DNA from: MGOM01 sp035455265 | GTDB lineage: Bacteria > Chloroflexota > Anaerolineae > Anaerolineales > E44-bin32 | Assembly: GCA_035455265.1 (NCBI GenBank) | Contig: DATIFK010000012.1 | Coordinates: forward strand, 27,449 to 91,448 | Length of the DNA: 64,000 bases | Direction of reading: 5' to 3' | Shown here: positions 49,323 through 57,349 of the stretch, one piece after another | Layout of the letters: each line of letters opens with the position of its first letter | Position numbering within the stretch: position 1 is the stretch's first letter | Made by a program: the position numbers and the translations under genes | The notes under the pieces: generated by a model | What the model was told of the DNA's origin: nothing | Databases searched by the model: none | The model's input: the letters and a program-made list of their open reading frames with translations, nothing else

Positions 49323-50483
49323 GTGAATCCGGACATCCCCGAATTCGATGCGGAGGTGTGGGAACAAGTCGACTTTCCCGTCTACCAGCGCGAGATCGAG
49401 CCGGTCCTGCCGCCGACGTTCTTCGATTTCCATACCCACGCTTGGCGCCGGACCGACTTCTCGCAGCCTCCATCCGCCGAGACGCGCAAGTCAGCCTCCC
49501 TTGTCTTCGTCACGGATCACTTCCCCTTCCCCGACCTGCAAGACACCTTTGGACGCCTCTTTCCGGGAAGGTCGGTCGAGTGTCTCTCGTTCGGCTTCCC
49601 TTTTGCCGAAATGGACGTGGAGCGCAACAACCAGCACATCGCTGAGGCGAGCCGAGCCCAACCGGGAATGTCGGGGCTCATGCTAGTCCGGCCGGAACAC
49701 GGGGCCGACTACGTGCGGCAGCAGGTGGTGGCGGGCGGCTTCGTGGGCCTCAAACCGTACTGGGCCTTCGTGCGCGGCAAATCCCAGAACGACGTGTTGC
49801 TGGACGACATGCTGACGGCTGAACACATGCAGGTCGCCGACGAATTGGGCCTGATCGTGCTGATCCATGTCCCGCGCGCCGGCCGCCTTCCCGACCCGAC
49901 CAATCTGGCTGCGCTGCATCGTTTGGCCGAGGCCTTCCCACGGGCCCGCATAGTCCTGGCTCACGTCGGCCGCTCGTACTGCGAGTGGACCGTCGAGCAG
50001 GGCCTGCCGGCCGTCCTCGACCTGCCCAACCTGTACATCGACACCACCTTCATCCAAAACGACGGCGTATTCCGGTTTCTGTTCGAGCACTTCGACGCCT
50101 CACGGGTCCTGTATGGGTCCGACCTGCCCAACAGCGCCGTCCATGGCCAGGTGGTGTGCGTCAACGGGGTCAATCTGTTTGTGACGCGGCGAGCTTATCC
50201 GTGGAGTCTGTCGCCCGGGGGCGAGACTCTGCGTTGCACCTACATGGCCTACGAATCGATCCGTGCGATCGTGCGCGGGGCCGACCAGGCCGGCCTGACG
50301 ACGAGCGACCTGGAAGGAGTCTTCTATCGCAATAGCCGTCAACTGGTCGACTCCATTCGCCAGAGCCTTCCGGCGTCGCACCCGGGCGCTTCTGGAGCGG
50401 GCCAGGCAGGGGCGCAGGTCGCAAACCCGTCCGACATCCTGCCGTCGCCCGGTAACCGCGGAAGCCCCGCGGAAAGGAGGTGA
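49323..50483 (+). CDS. Amidohydrolase-2 (TIM-barrel) family protein
   Basis: A 386-residue protein. GTG 49323 is chosen; earlier in-frame GTGs lie inside the regulator gene. The metal motif H-x-H is in 'FFDFHTHAWRR', further ligands in 'VLIHVPRAG' and 'VLAHVGRSYC', and a late Asp in 'VLYGSDLPNS'. Members (PF04909) decarboxylate, hydrolyse or lactonise ring compounds and sugar acids. Being the first gene after the regulator, it may hydrolyse a lactone or amide of the PTS substrate. The C-terminal 30 residues are low-complexity. Confidence 0.85.
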   Translation: MNPDIPEFDAEVWEQVDFPVYQREIEPVLPPTFFDFHTHAWRRTDFSQPPSAETRKSASLVFVTDHFPFPDLQDTFGRLFPGRSVECLSFGFPFAEMDVERNNQHIAEASRAQPGMSGLMLVRPEHGADYVRQQVVAGGFVGLKPYWAFVRGKSQNDVLLDDMLTAEHMQVADELGLIVLIHVPRAGRLPDPTNLAALHRLAEAFPRARIVLAHVGRSYCEWTVEQGLPAVLDLPNLYIDTTFIQNDGVFRFLFEHFDASRVLYGSDLPNSAVHGQVVCVNGVNLFVTRRAYPWSLSPGGETLRCTYMAYESIRAIVRGADQAGLTTSDLEGVFYRNSRQLVDSIRQSLPASHPGASGAGQAGAQVANPSDILPSPGNRGSPAERR

Positions 50484-50487
50484 AGAC

Positions 50488-50781
50488 ATGGCGTCGGGAC
50501 GGAAGAAACGAGTCTTGATCGTGTGTGGCACCGCGATCGCAACCTCGACCATGGTGGCGATGAAGGTGGAAGAACTGCTGCGCGAACACGGGATCGAGGC
50601 CGACATCCGACGCTGCATGACGTCGGAGGCGAAGAATGCGGCGAAGGACGCCGACCTGATTGTGGCGACCACACAGGTGGTGGACGTGGCGATCCCGGTG
50701 ATCAGCGGCATCCCCTTCATCAGCGGAGTGGGGATGGAACAGGTCAAGCAGGAGATCGTCAACACGCTTCGTTCGACCTAA
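50488..50781 (+). CDS. PTS EIIB component, galactitol (SgcB/GatB) type
   Basis: A 97-residue phosphocarrier with the P-loop-like 'LIVCGTAIATSTMVAMKVEELL' (Cys13 is the phospho site). The fold and size match GatB and SgcB. GGAGGTG lies 7 bases before its ATG. It receives phosphate from EIIA (55065) and passes it to the sugar during transport by the EIIC encoded next. Confidence 0.93.
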   Translation: MASGRKKRVLIVCGTAIATSTMVAMKVEELLREHGIEADIRRCMTSEAKNAAKDADLIVATTQVVDVAIPVISGIPFISGVGMEQVKQEIVNTLRST

Positions 50782-50811
50782 CGAACGCTTCTCTTCGGAG
50801 GGAACGATTCC

Positions 50812-52107
50812 ATGGACGTTATCAAGTCCGTCTACGACTTCATCACAGGTCTCGGCCCGAGCGTGATGATGCCCATCATCATCACCCTCCTGGCCCTGGT
50901 CCTGGGCGCGAAGTTCGGCCGAGCCCTGCGCGCCGGGATCACCGTCGGGATCGGGTTCATCGGGATCAACCTGATCATCGGCCTGCTGTTCCAGTACCTG
51001 GGACCGGCGGCTGAAGGGATGGTGAAGAACTGGGGGGTGACCCTCAACGCCATCGACGTGGGATGGCCCGTGGCGGCGGCCATCGCCTTCGGAACACAGA
51101 TCGGCTCGATCATCTTCGTCGTGGGGCTCCTGGTCAACATCATCATGCTCGTCCTGCGCCTGACGAAGACGGTGGACGTCGATCTGTGGAACTACTGGCA
51201 CTGGGCCTACACCGGATCCCTGATCTTCGTGGCCACGGGCATCTTCTGGCTTGGGATCCTCGGGTCGGTCCTGCACGCCGCCTTCACCCTGGTGGTGGCC
51301 GATCGGACGGCGCCGGTCATCCAGAAGTACTTCAACTGGCCCGACCTGTCGATCGCCCACGGCTGGGCGACGGCCTCGATGCTCATCGTCTGGCCGATGA
51401 TGAAGTTCTTCGACCTGATCGGTCTGGAGAAGTCGGCCGAGGCCGCCCAGAAGTCCGACCTGGAGCGACTGCGGGAGCGGATCGGCGTCTTCGGCGAGCC
51501 GGTGCTGATCGGTCTGATCCTGGGACTGATCGTCGGCCTGCTGGCGTACGTCCCGGCCGGCTTGGCGTTCGGCGACCTGCTGAGCAAGCTGCTGCAGCTG
51601 GCCATGGGCATGGCGGCCGTGATGCTGCTCATGCCGCGCGTGGTGGCCATCCTCATGGAAGGCCTCGTGCCGCTGTCGGAACAGGCGCGCGAGTTCCTGC
51701 AGAAGCGGTTCGCCGGCCGCGAGTTCTACATCGGTATGGACTCGGCTCTGATGATCGGCGAGCCCCTGACGCTGACGGTGGCCTTCCTGCTGGTCCCGAT
51801 CACGCTGCTCCTGGCCGTGATCCTGCCCGGCAACCGGATGCTGCCGTTCGGGGACCTGGCGGCGACGCCCTTCTTCGTGGTCATGGCAACCCCGTTCATG
51901 CGCGGGCGCTTCTGGCGAACGCTCATCACGGGTATCGTGATCATGATCGTGATCATGTACATGGGTTCGATCTGGACCCCCTTGATCACCGCCACGGCCC
52001 AGAGCATCGGCTACGCCTTCCCGGAGGGCGCGACCCAGATTTCCGGCTTCGGCAATCCCTTTGGGTGGGTGCTGGTGATGTTGTCGCAACTGTTCTTCGG
52101 CAAGTAG
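50812..52107 (+). CDS. PTS EIIC component, galactitol (SgcC/GatC) type
   Basis: A 431-residue polytopic protein. Family traits are 'SVMMPIIITLLALVLGAKFGRALRAGITVGIGFIGINLIIGL' in parts at the N-terminus, a central 'MPRVVAILMEGLVPLSEQAREFLQKRF', then 'FYIGMDSALMIGEPLTLTVAFLLVP', which includes the GEP sugar-site motif. It imports its sugar or polyol with concomitant phosphorylation. The sugar cannot be deduced; SgcC itself has no established substrate. GGAGGG precedes the ATG. A strong hairpin follows the stop. Confidence 0.93.
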   Translation: MDVIKSVYDFITGLGPSVMMPIIITLLALVLGAKFGRALRAGITVGIGFIGINLIIGLLFQYLGPAAEGMVKNWGVTLNAIDVGWPVAAAIAFGTQIGSIIFVVGLLVNIIMLVLRLTKTVDVDLWNYWHWAYTGSLIFVATGIFWLGILGSVLHAAFTLVVADRTAPVIQKYFNWPDLSIAHGWATASMLIVWPMMKFFDLIGLEKSAEAAQKSDLERLRERIGVFGEPVLIGLILGLIVGLLAYVPAGLAFGDLLSKLLQLAMGMAAVMLLMPRVVAILMEGLVPLSEQAREFLQKRFAGREFYIGMDSALMIGEPLTLTVAFLLVPITLLLAVILPGNRMLPFGDLAATPFFVVMATPFMRGRFWRTLITGIVIMIVIMYMGSIWTPLITATAQSIGYAFPEGATQISGFGNPFGWVLVMLSQLFFGK

Positions 52108-52117
52108 GTCGGGTCGA

Positions 52118-52146
52118 GACGGGGGCCCGGCCTCCGGGCCCCCGTC
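52118..52146 (+). promoter_or_regulatory. Intercistronic hairpin after EIIC
   Basis: GACGGGGGCCCGG / CCGGGCCCCCGTC, a perfect 13-bp stem with a CCT loop, 11 bases after the EIIC stop and without a T-run. It may stabilise the 3' end of an EIIB-EIIC mRNA segment or partly attenuate the downstream genes. Confidence 0.75.
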
Positions 52147-52171
52147 CCCCACACTGCGGAAAGAGGATCGC

Positions 52172-52441
52172 ATGGTCCAACAACTCCTCGCCTGGGCCCT
52201 CGGCCCTTCCGGGATGAAGATCCTGGACTGGTATGTCGCCAACAGCCTGGCCGTCAACACGGTGGTGGTGGCGGCGGCCATCCTGGCCCTGGTCTTCCCC
52301 CGTCACAACAAACGCGTCCAGGCCTTCCTTGGGGCGCTGTGGGCGAAGACTCCCTTTGCCCTGTCCCCGCAGGACCGGAAGGCCGTCGATGCGGTTCGGG
52401 CGCGCTACGAGGCCCGCAAACGATCAGGCAAGGCGAAATGA
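52172..52441 (+). CDS. Small single-pass membrane protein of the PTS operon
   Basis: An 89-residue protein, ATG behind AAAGAGG. One membrane helix (about residues 22-42, 'NSLAVNTVVVAAAILALVF') follows an amphipathic start and precedes a basic cytosolic tail ('HNKRVQAFLGALWAKTP', 'ARYEARKRSGKAK'). No family recognised. It lies between EIIC and the M42 peptidase gene, with which it overlaps by 4 bases (ATGA), so it is a true operon member, perhaps a regulator or assembly factor of the permease. Confidence 0.65.
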   Translation: MVQQLLAWALGPSGMKILDWYVANSLAVNTVVVAAAILALVFPRHNKRVQAFLGALWAKTPFALSPQDRKAVDAVRARYEARKRSGKAK

Positions 52442-53532
52442 ATGCGGCGGTGGATCTTCGCCTGCTGGAAGAGATGTGCCTGACCTCGGCCCTCTCCGGG
52501 CACGAGGAAGACATGATCGCCATCATGAAGCGGGAGTTTTCCCGCTTCCTCCCGGAGGTCCGGGTTGACCGGCTGGGGAACGTCATCGGCCGCCTGCCGG
52601 GATCCGATCCGGCCTCGCCGAAGGTGATGATCTTCGCCCACATGGATGAGATCGGGTTCATGGTGCGCAAGATCGAAGCGGACGGGTTCGTGCGCTTGAC
52701 GCGTGTCGGCGGCGTGCCGGAAAAGAGCCTTCCTGGACAGCGCCTGGTGATGCGTGGTTCGATGGGGGACCGGCTGGGCATCGTCGGTGCCAAGTCGCAT
52801 CACGTCACACCGCCGGAGGACAAGTTCAAGGTCGTACCCATCCCCGACCTGTACGTCGACGTCGGGGCGCACTCGCGCACGGAAGCCGAGGCGCTCGGCC
52901 TTTACCCCGGCACGCCGGTCACCTATCAGGGGTTCTTCGAAGAGATGCCGGGAGGCCAATTCGCCGGCAAGGCGCTAGACAACCGGGGTGGTTGCTTCGT
53001 CCTCGTACAGGTCCTGCGCCTGCTGGCCGAGCGCCGGCCGAAGGCAACGGTCTATGTCGTCGGGTCGGTCCAGGAGGAATTCAACATTCGCGGCGTGGTG
53101 ACCGCCGGCTTCGCCATCAACCCCGATCTGGCGATCGGGTTGGATGTGTCCGTTTCCTGCGACACGCCCGACTTGAAGCAGGTCAGCGATGTGCACTTCG
53201 GCGGCGGCCCGGTCATCAGCCACTACACCTTCCACGGCCGCGGGACGCTCAACGGACTGATCCCCAACCCCAAGCTGCGCGCGTTCCTGACGGACACGGC
53301 CAAGGCCATGAGCCTTCCGGTCCAGCATTCGGTCTTCCTGGGCGGGTTGGGCGACACCTCCTATCTGGCGGTGCTGCGCGAGGGGATCCCGTGTGTCGAC
53401 GTGGCCTTCCCCACTCGGTTCACCCATTCGCCGATCGAGGTCGGGTCGACACCCGATATGGAGGGATTGATCCGCCTGCTGGCCGAGGCGCTCGGCCGAA
53501 TGGACAAAGGGTTGGATCTGGGGCGCGGATGA
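52438..53532 (+). CDS. M42-family metallopeptidase (SgcX/FrvX-like)
   Basis: A 364-residue enzyme of the M42 family. Metal ligands are in order: 'FAHMDEIGFMV' (His68, Asp70), 'GKALDNRGGC', 'VQEEFNIRG', 'GLDVS' and 'RFTHSPIE'. Residues 75-160 form the PDZ-like lid domain. Family members include aminopeptidases and proteins annotated as endoglucanases. E. coli SgcX and FrvX are encoded in PTS operons with this same layout. The ATG overlaps the previous stop. Its role may be to trim glycosyl-amino compounds or polypeptide-linked sugars, but no substrate is known. Confidence 0.93.
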   Translation: MNAAVDLRLLEEMCLTSALSGHEEDMIAIMKREFSRFLPEVRVDRLGNVIGRLPGSDPASPKVMIFAHMDEIGFMVRKIEADGFVRLTRVGGVPEKSLPGQRLVMRGSMGDRLGIVGAKSHHVTPPEDKFKVVPIPDLYVDVGAHSRTEAEALGLYPGTPVTYQGFFEEMPGGQFAGKALDNRGGCFVLVQVLRLLAERRPKATVYVVGSVQEEFNIRGVVTAGFAINPDLAIGLDVSVSCDTPDLKQVSDVHFGGGPVISHYTFHGRGTLNGLIPNPKLRAFLTDTAKAMSLPVQHSVFLGGLGDTSYLAVLREGIPCVDVAFPTRFTHSPIEVGSTPDMEGLIRLLAEALGRMDKGLDLGRG

Positions 53533-53563
53533 ACGGCATGCCGGACGTTCAGGAGGCGCGTGC

Positions 53564-54373
53564 ATGAGCTGGCTGAAGGAAGTCTTCGGTCACGACAAGG
53601 TCGTGATCGGGATGGTGCATTTCCCGCCTCTTCCGGGCGCGCCGCTGTACGACGATCGCACCGGTCTTCAAACCGCTCTCGATCGCGTCTTCCAGGATGT
53701 CGAGGCGCTGCAAGCCGGCGGCATGGACGGGATGATGTTCTGCAACGAGAATGACCGCCCCTACCAGATGCGGGCGGACCCGGTGACCGTGGCGACCATG
53801 GCGCGCGCCATCGGCGAAATCCGCCCGACGATCCGCATCCCCTTTGGGGTTGACATCCTGTGGGACCCGGCGGCGGCCGTGGCCGTGGCCAAGGCGACCG
53901 GGGGTCAGTGGGTCCGGGAGGTCTTCACCGGGACGTACGCCAGCGACATGGGGCTCTGGACCACTCAATGTGGCGAAGTCTTGCGCTACCGCAAGTCGAT
54001 CGACGCCGGCTCCGTGCGACTTCTGTTCAACATCTCGGCGGAATTCGCCAGCCCGCTGGGCACTCGCGGCCTGGCCGAGATCGCCCGCTCGGTGGCATTC
54101 AGCTCGCTCCCCGATGGCCTGTGCGTCTCCGGTGTCATGACCGGCGTCGAAGTGGGGTTGTCGGATTTGGAGCAAGTCAAGCAGGCTGTCCCGGATCAGG
54201 TCGTACTGGCCAACACCGGAACCAGGGCCGAGACGATCGCCCGGACGTTGAGCGTCGCCGACGGCGCCATCGTCGGCACCGGCCTCAAGCTTGAGGGCGT
54301 GACGTGGAATGCCGTCGACCCGGACCGGGTCCGGGCTTACATGGCGGAAGTGCGTCGCGCTCGGGGGGCTTGA
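53564..54373 (+). CDS. BtpA/SgcQ-family protein
   Basis: A 269-residue TIM-barrel-type protein with the family N-terminus 'VVIGMVHFPPLPGAP' (the HxPPLPG motif), 'GVDILWDPAAAVAVAKATG', 'WVREVFTGTYASDMGLW', 'SPLGTRGLAEIA', 'VVLANTGTRAETI' and 'IVGTGLKLEG'. Family members include cyanobacterial BtpA (photosystem I biogenesis) and SgcQ in the E. coli sgc operon. Here it is again flanked by M42, Rpe-like and EIIA genes. ATG 53564 follows GAGGCGCGTGC. Confidence 0.92.
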   Translation: MSWLKEVFGHDKVVIGMVHFPPLPGAPLYDDRTGLQTALDRVFQDVEALQAGGMDGMMFCNENDRPYQMRADPVTVATMARAIGEIRPTIRIPFGVDILWDPAAAVAVAKATGGQWVREVFTGTYASDMGLWTTQCGEVLRYRKSIDAGSVRLLFNISAEFASPLGTRGLAEIARSVAFSSLPDGLCVSGVMTGVEVGLSDLEQVKQAVPDQVVLANTGTRAETIARTLSVADGAIVGTGLKLEGVTWNAVDPDRVRAYMAEVRRARGA

Positions 54374-54378
54374 GGCTG

Positions 54379-55068
54379 ATGGCGTTTCCTGTGCAGCTCG
54401 CCGTATCGGTCGCCGCCGCGGACCTCAGCCGTTTGGGCTGGGCCGTGCAAGCGGCCGAAGCGGCTGGAGCCGACCTGATCCATGTCGATCTGGAGGACGG
54501 GGTCTTCCTTCCGAGCCTGACCTTCGGGCCCGGGATGATCCGGGCCCTGCGGCCGCACAGCAAGCTCCCGTTCGACGTCCACGTCGAGTTGGCCCGGCCG
54601 GAAGACTACCTGGAGCAGATTGCGCAGGCGGGGGCCGATCGCATCACGGTCCACGTCGAAGCCTGTCCCTACCTGTTCCGAACGCTGCGTCAAATCCGGG
54701 CGCTGGGAAAGACCCCGGGCGTGGCCTTCAATGCCTCGACCGATCTTGAGGTCCTCCCCTTCGTCCTGGAGGAAGTGGAGATCTTGCACCTGCTGACTTC
54801 CGATCCAGACCGCGCCGGCCAGGCCTTCCTACCGGCGTGCCTGGAAAAGATCCGCGAAGCCCGAAGGCGAATCGGCGACCGGCGGATCCAGCTTCAGGTG
54901 GACGGCGGTCTGCGGGCCGACCTTGTCCCTGAGCTGGTCGATGCCGGCGCCGATGTGCTGGTCGTTGGACGGGCCGTGTGGGCCGAGGGGGATCCGGCGC
55001 GGGGACTGTCCTCGTTCCGGGAGGCTTCCCGGCGGATGAAGGATTCGCCCTCGCGAGGCCGGGCATGA
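54379..55068 (+). CDS. Ribulose-phosphate-3-epimerase-like protein (SgcE-like)
   Basis: A 229-residue TIM barrel. It retains most catalytic features of Rpe (ribulose-5-P/xylulose-5-P interconversion): His35 and Asp37 in 'IHVDLEDGVFLPSLTFGP', His68 in 'FDVHVELARPEDY' and 'LQVDGGL'. Where Rpe has 'DVMDGHFVPN' it has 'DLEDGVFLPS', so Met39 is replaced by Glu. E. coli SgcE is likewise an Rpe paralogue in a PTS operon. The epimerised sugar phosphate is not known. Its stop overlaps the EIIA start. Confidence 0.9.
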   Translation: MAFPVQLAVSVAAADLSRLGWAVQAAEAAGADLIHVDLEDGVFLPSLTFGPGMIRALRPHSKLPFDVHVELARPEDYLEQIAQAGADRITVHVEACPYLFRTLRQIRALGKTPGVAFNASTDLEVLPFVLEEVEILHLLTSDPDRAGQAFLPACLEKIREARRRIGDRRIQLQVDGGLRADLVPELVDAGADVLVVGRAVWAEGDPARGLSSFREASRRMKDSPSRGRA

Positions 55069-55568
55069 ACCTGATCGATTTGCTGGATCTCGACCTAATC
55101 CGCACGGGGATCCGAGTCCGCCAGCGAGACGAGGTGGTACGGTTGCTGGCAGAAGCCCTCCTGGACAAGGGCCTGGTCACGCCCGACTTCATGCCGGCCG
55201 TGCTGCAGCGCGAGGAGGAATTCCCCACCGGCATTCCCACGCAAGGGATGGCCATCGCCCTTCCCCACACGGAGGCTCAGCACGTCCGGCGGTCCTGCAT
55301 GGCGGTCGGCATCCTGGAAAACCCGGTGCTGTTCCGCGTCATGGGCTCTCCGGACCAGGAGATCCCGGTGGGCGGTGTGTTCCTGCTGGCGATCGCCGAT
55401 CACGACTCACAGATCCTGGCGCTCAAACAACTCGCCGATCTCTTCCAGGATGGCGTCACACTTGCCCGTTTGGCCGGCGCGTCGGATGCGGCAATGGTTC
55501 ACGAGGCCCTGTGCGACGGCGTGCGGCGCCTGGAAGCGCGCCCGGCGGGGTTGTCCCGCGCATCCTGA
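55065..55568 (+). CDS. PTS EIIA component, fructose/galactitol type (SgcA/GatA-like)
   Basis: A 167-residue EIIA with phospho-site His68 in 'GMAIALPHTEAQHV'. The rest matches PTS_EIIA_2: 'VRLLAEALLDKGLV', 'QREEEFPTGIP', 'VGGVFLLAIADHDSQILALKQLADLF' in parts. It accepts phosphate from HPr (59708) and passes it to EIIB (50488). ATG overlaps the preceding stop (ATGA). Confidence 0.94.
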   Translation: MNLIDLLDLDLIRTGIRVRQRDEVVRLLAEALLDKGLVTPDFMPAVLQREEEFPTGIPTQGMAIALPHTEAQHVRRSCMAVGILENPVLFRVMGSPDQEIPVGGVFLLAIADHDSQILALKQLADLFQDGVTLARLAGASDAAMVHEALCDGVRRLEARPAGLSRAS

Positions 55569-55585
55569 ACGAACGAGGTGATCCG

Positions 55586-56260
55586 ATGCTTCTTGTCGAA
55601 CTCCGCCGTCAGATTGTCGAGACCGCCCGGCAGCTGGTGCTGGACGGGCTGGTGCATGGAGCCCAGGGCAATATCAGCGCCCGCGACCGCGAATCCGGAC
55701 TGATCGCCATCACCCCGAGCGCCGTGCCCAAGGCGAGCCTGACCGTCGAGGACATCGGGATCGTCGATCCGCACGGTCATCTCGTCGAAGGACGCTGGAA
55801 GCCGACCAGCGAGACGCCCATGCACACGATTTTCTATCGGGAGCGGGCCGACGTGGGCGCGGTCGTTCATTCCCACGCGCCCTATGCCACGGCCTACGGC
55901 CTGCAAAACGATCCGTTGCCGGTCGTCCTGATCGAGGCGGCCGGCTGCCTCGGCGCGCAGGTTCCGGTGGCGCCCTACCGCCGACCGGGCACCGACGAAG
56001 TGGCGCGCATCGCCCTGGAGTCCGCCGGCGACGGCGTGGCCGTCATTCTGGCGAATCACGGATTGCTGACCGTGGGAGACAGCCTGACGCGGGCCTACGA
56101 GGCGAGCTTGGCCGTCGAGATGACCAGCCGCCTGGTGTTGCTCGTGCGTTCCATGGGGACTCAGCCGAACGAGCTCAAGCCGGCCGAGGTGGCGGCCATC
56201 CGCCACGGATACCTCCACGCGTACACCAGGACGGCCGTGGGCGAAGCCGTCAAAGCCTGA
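55586..56260 (+). CDS. Class II aldolase/epimerase
   Basis: A 224-residue zinc enzyme of the FucA/AraD family. The zinc ligands are His95 and His97 in 'VVHSHAPYATA' and a later His in 'VILANHGLL'; the general base Glu is in 'TSETPMH' (Glu77). 'GLVHGAQGNISARD' is the family N-terminal loop. It may split a sugar-1-phosphate into a two- or three-carbon aldehyde and dihydroxyacetone phosphate. ATG 55586 follows GAGGTG. Confidence 0.92.
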   Translation: MLLVELRRQIVETARQLVLDGLVHGAQGNISARDRESGLIAITPSAVPKASLTVEDIGIVDPHGHLVEGRWKPTSETPMHTIFYRERADVGAVVHSHAPYATAYGLQNDPLPVVLIEAAGCLGAQVPVAPYRRPGTDEVARIALESAGDGVAVILANHGLLTVGDSLTRAYEASLAVEMTSRLVLLVRSMGTQPNELKPAEVAAIRHGYLHAYTRTAVGEAVKA

Positions 56261-56284
56261 GACATTCCGTCCGAGGAGCCCGCG

Positions 56285-57337
56285 ATGTCCCACGACACAA
56301 TGCGCGCCGTGATGTTCCTCGAGCCGGGTCGGCTCGAGCTGAGGCAGGTGCCGGTGCCCCAGGTTGGCCCGGGCGAGATCCTGGTGCGCATTCGCACCGC
56401 CTTGACATGCGGCACAGACGTCAAGACCTACCGGCGAGGCCATCCCAATGTCAAGCCTCCAGTCCTGTTCGGCCACGAGCTGGCCGGGGATGTCGAGGCG
56501 GTGGGGCCGGGCGTGGAGCGCTTTCGCCCAGGCATGCGTGTGGTGCCTCACAACTCGGCCCCGTGCCTTGAGTGCTACGCCTGCAAACACGGCCAGCACA
56601 GCATGTGCGAGAACCTCCTCTTCTACTCCGGCGCGTATGCGGAGTACATCGTCGTGCCCGCCCCGGTGGTGCGGCTCAACACGTTCGAAATCCCCGACCA
56701 CCTGACCTATGCGCAGGCGGCGGTGATGGAACCCCTGGCATGTGTCGTCCATGGACAGAATGCCGTTCAGATCCAGCCGGGCGAACATGTGGCCATCATC
56801 GGCGCGGGAGGGCCGATCGGGCTGATGCATCTGCAGATGGCCCTGCGCCGCGGGGCGGCGCAGGTGATCGCGGTCGACCTGAAACCCGACCGGTTGGCCA
56901 TCGCCCGCGACCTGGGCGCTACCCACCTGGTCAATCCGAAGACCGAAGACCCCGTTGAGGCGATCCACCGCGCAACCGGCGGACGCGGCGTCGACGTGGC
57001 CATCGAGAGCGCCGGCGATGCCGAAGCCTGGCTGACGGCGTTGCGGTCGGTGCGCAAAGGAGGCCGGGTCCTGTGGTTCGGAGGTCTCCCCTCCGGGACG
57101 ACGATCACCCTGGACACGATCTGGGTCCACTACGGTGAACTCACTCTGTACGGCGTCTTCCATGCTACGCCCCTGGATGTCCAGCGGGCGTTCGAGCTGA
57201 TTTCTTCGGGTGTGATTAACGCCGCGAGTCTGATCACGGGAGAACTCCCCCTCGAAGGCGTAGAAGAGGCGCTCCGTCGGATGATGGCCGGTACCTGTAT
57301 CAAGATGGCCATCGTGCCGGACGGCACCGGGCACTGA
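56285..57337 (+). CDS. Zinc-dependent dehydrogenase 1 (sorbitol/threonine-DH-like MDR)
   Basis: A 350-residue medium-chain dehydrogenase. The catalytic Zn Cys is in 'TALTCGTDVKTY' (Cys42), followed by 'FGHELAGDVEAVG', and the structural Zn site is C-x2-C-x2-C-x7-C ('CLECYACKHGQHSMCEN'). Rossmann motif 'IGAGGPIGLMHLQMAL'. The zinc sites and lack of a Ser/Thr-rich lid point to polyol or sugar-alcohol oxidation with NAD(P). Starts 24 bases after the aldolase gene. Confidence 0.92.
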   Translation: MSHDTMRAVMFLEPGRLELRQVPVPQVGPGEILVRIRTALTCGTDVKTYRRGHPNVKPPVLFGHELAGDVEAVGPGVERFRPGMRVVPHNSAPCLECYACKHGQHSMCENLLFYSGAYAEYIVVPAPVVRLNTFEIPDHLTYAQAAVMEPLACVVHGQNAVQIQPGEHVAIIGAGGPIGLMHLQMALRRGAAQVIAVDLKPDRLAIARDLGATHLVNPKTEDPVEAIHRATGGRGVDVAIESAGDAEAWLTALRSVRKGGRVLWFGGLPSGTTITLDTIWVHYGELTLYGVFHATPLDVQRAFELISSGVINAASLITGELPLEGVEEALRRMMAGTCIKMAIVPDGTGH

Positions 57338-57349
57338 AGGAGGCCCGAG

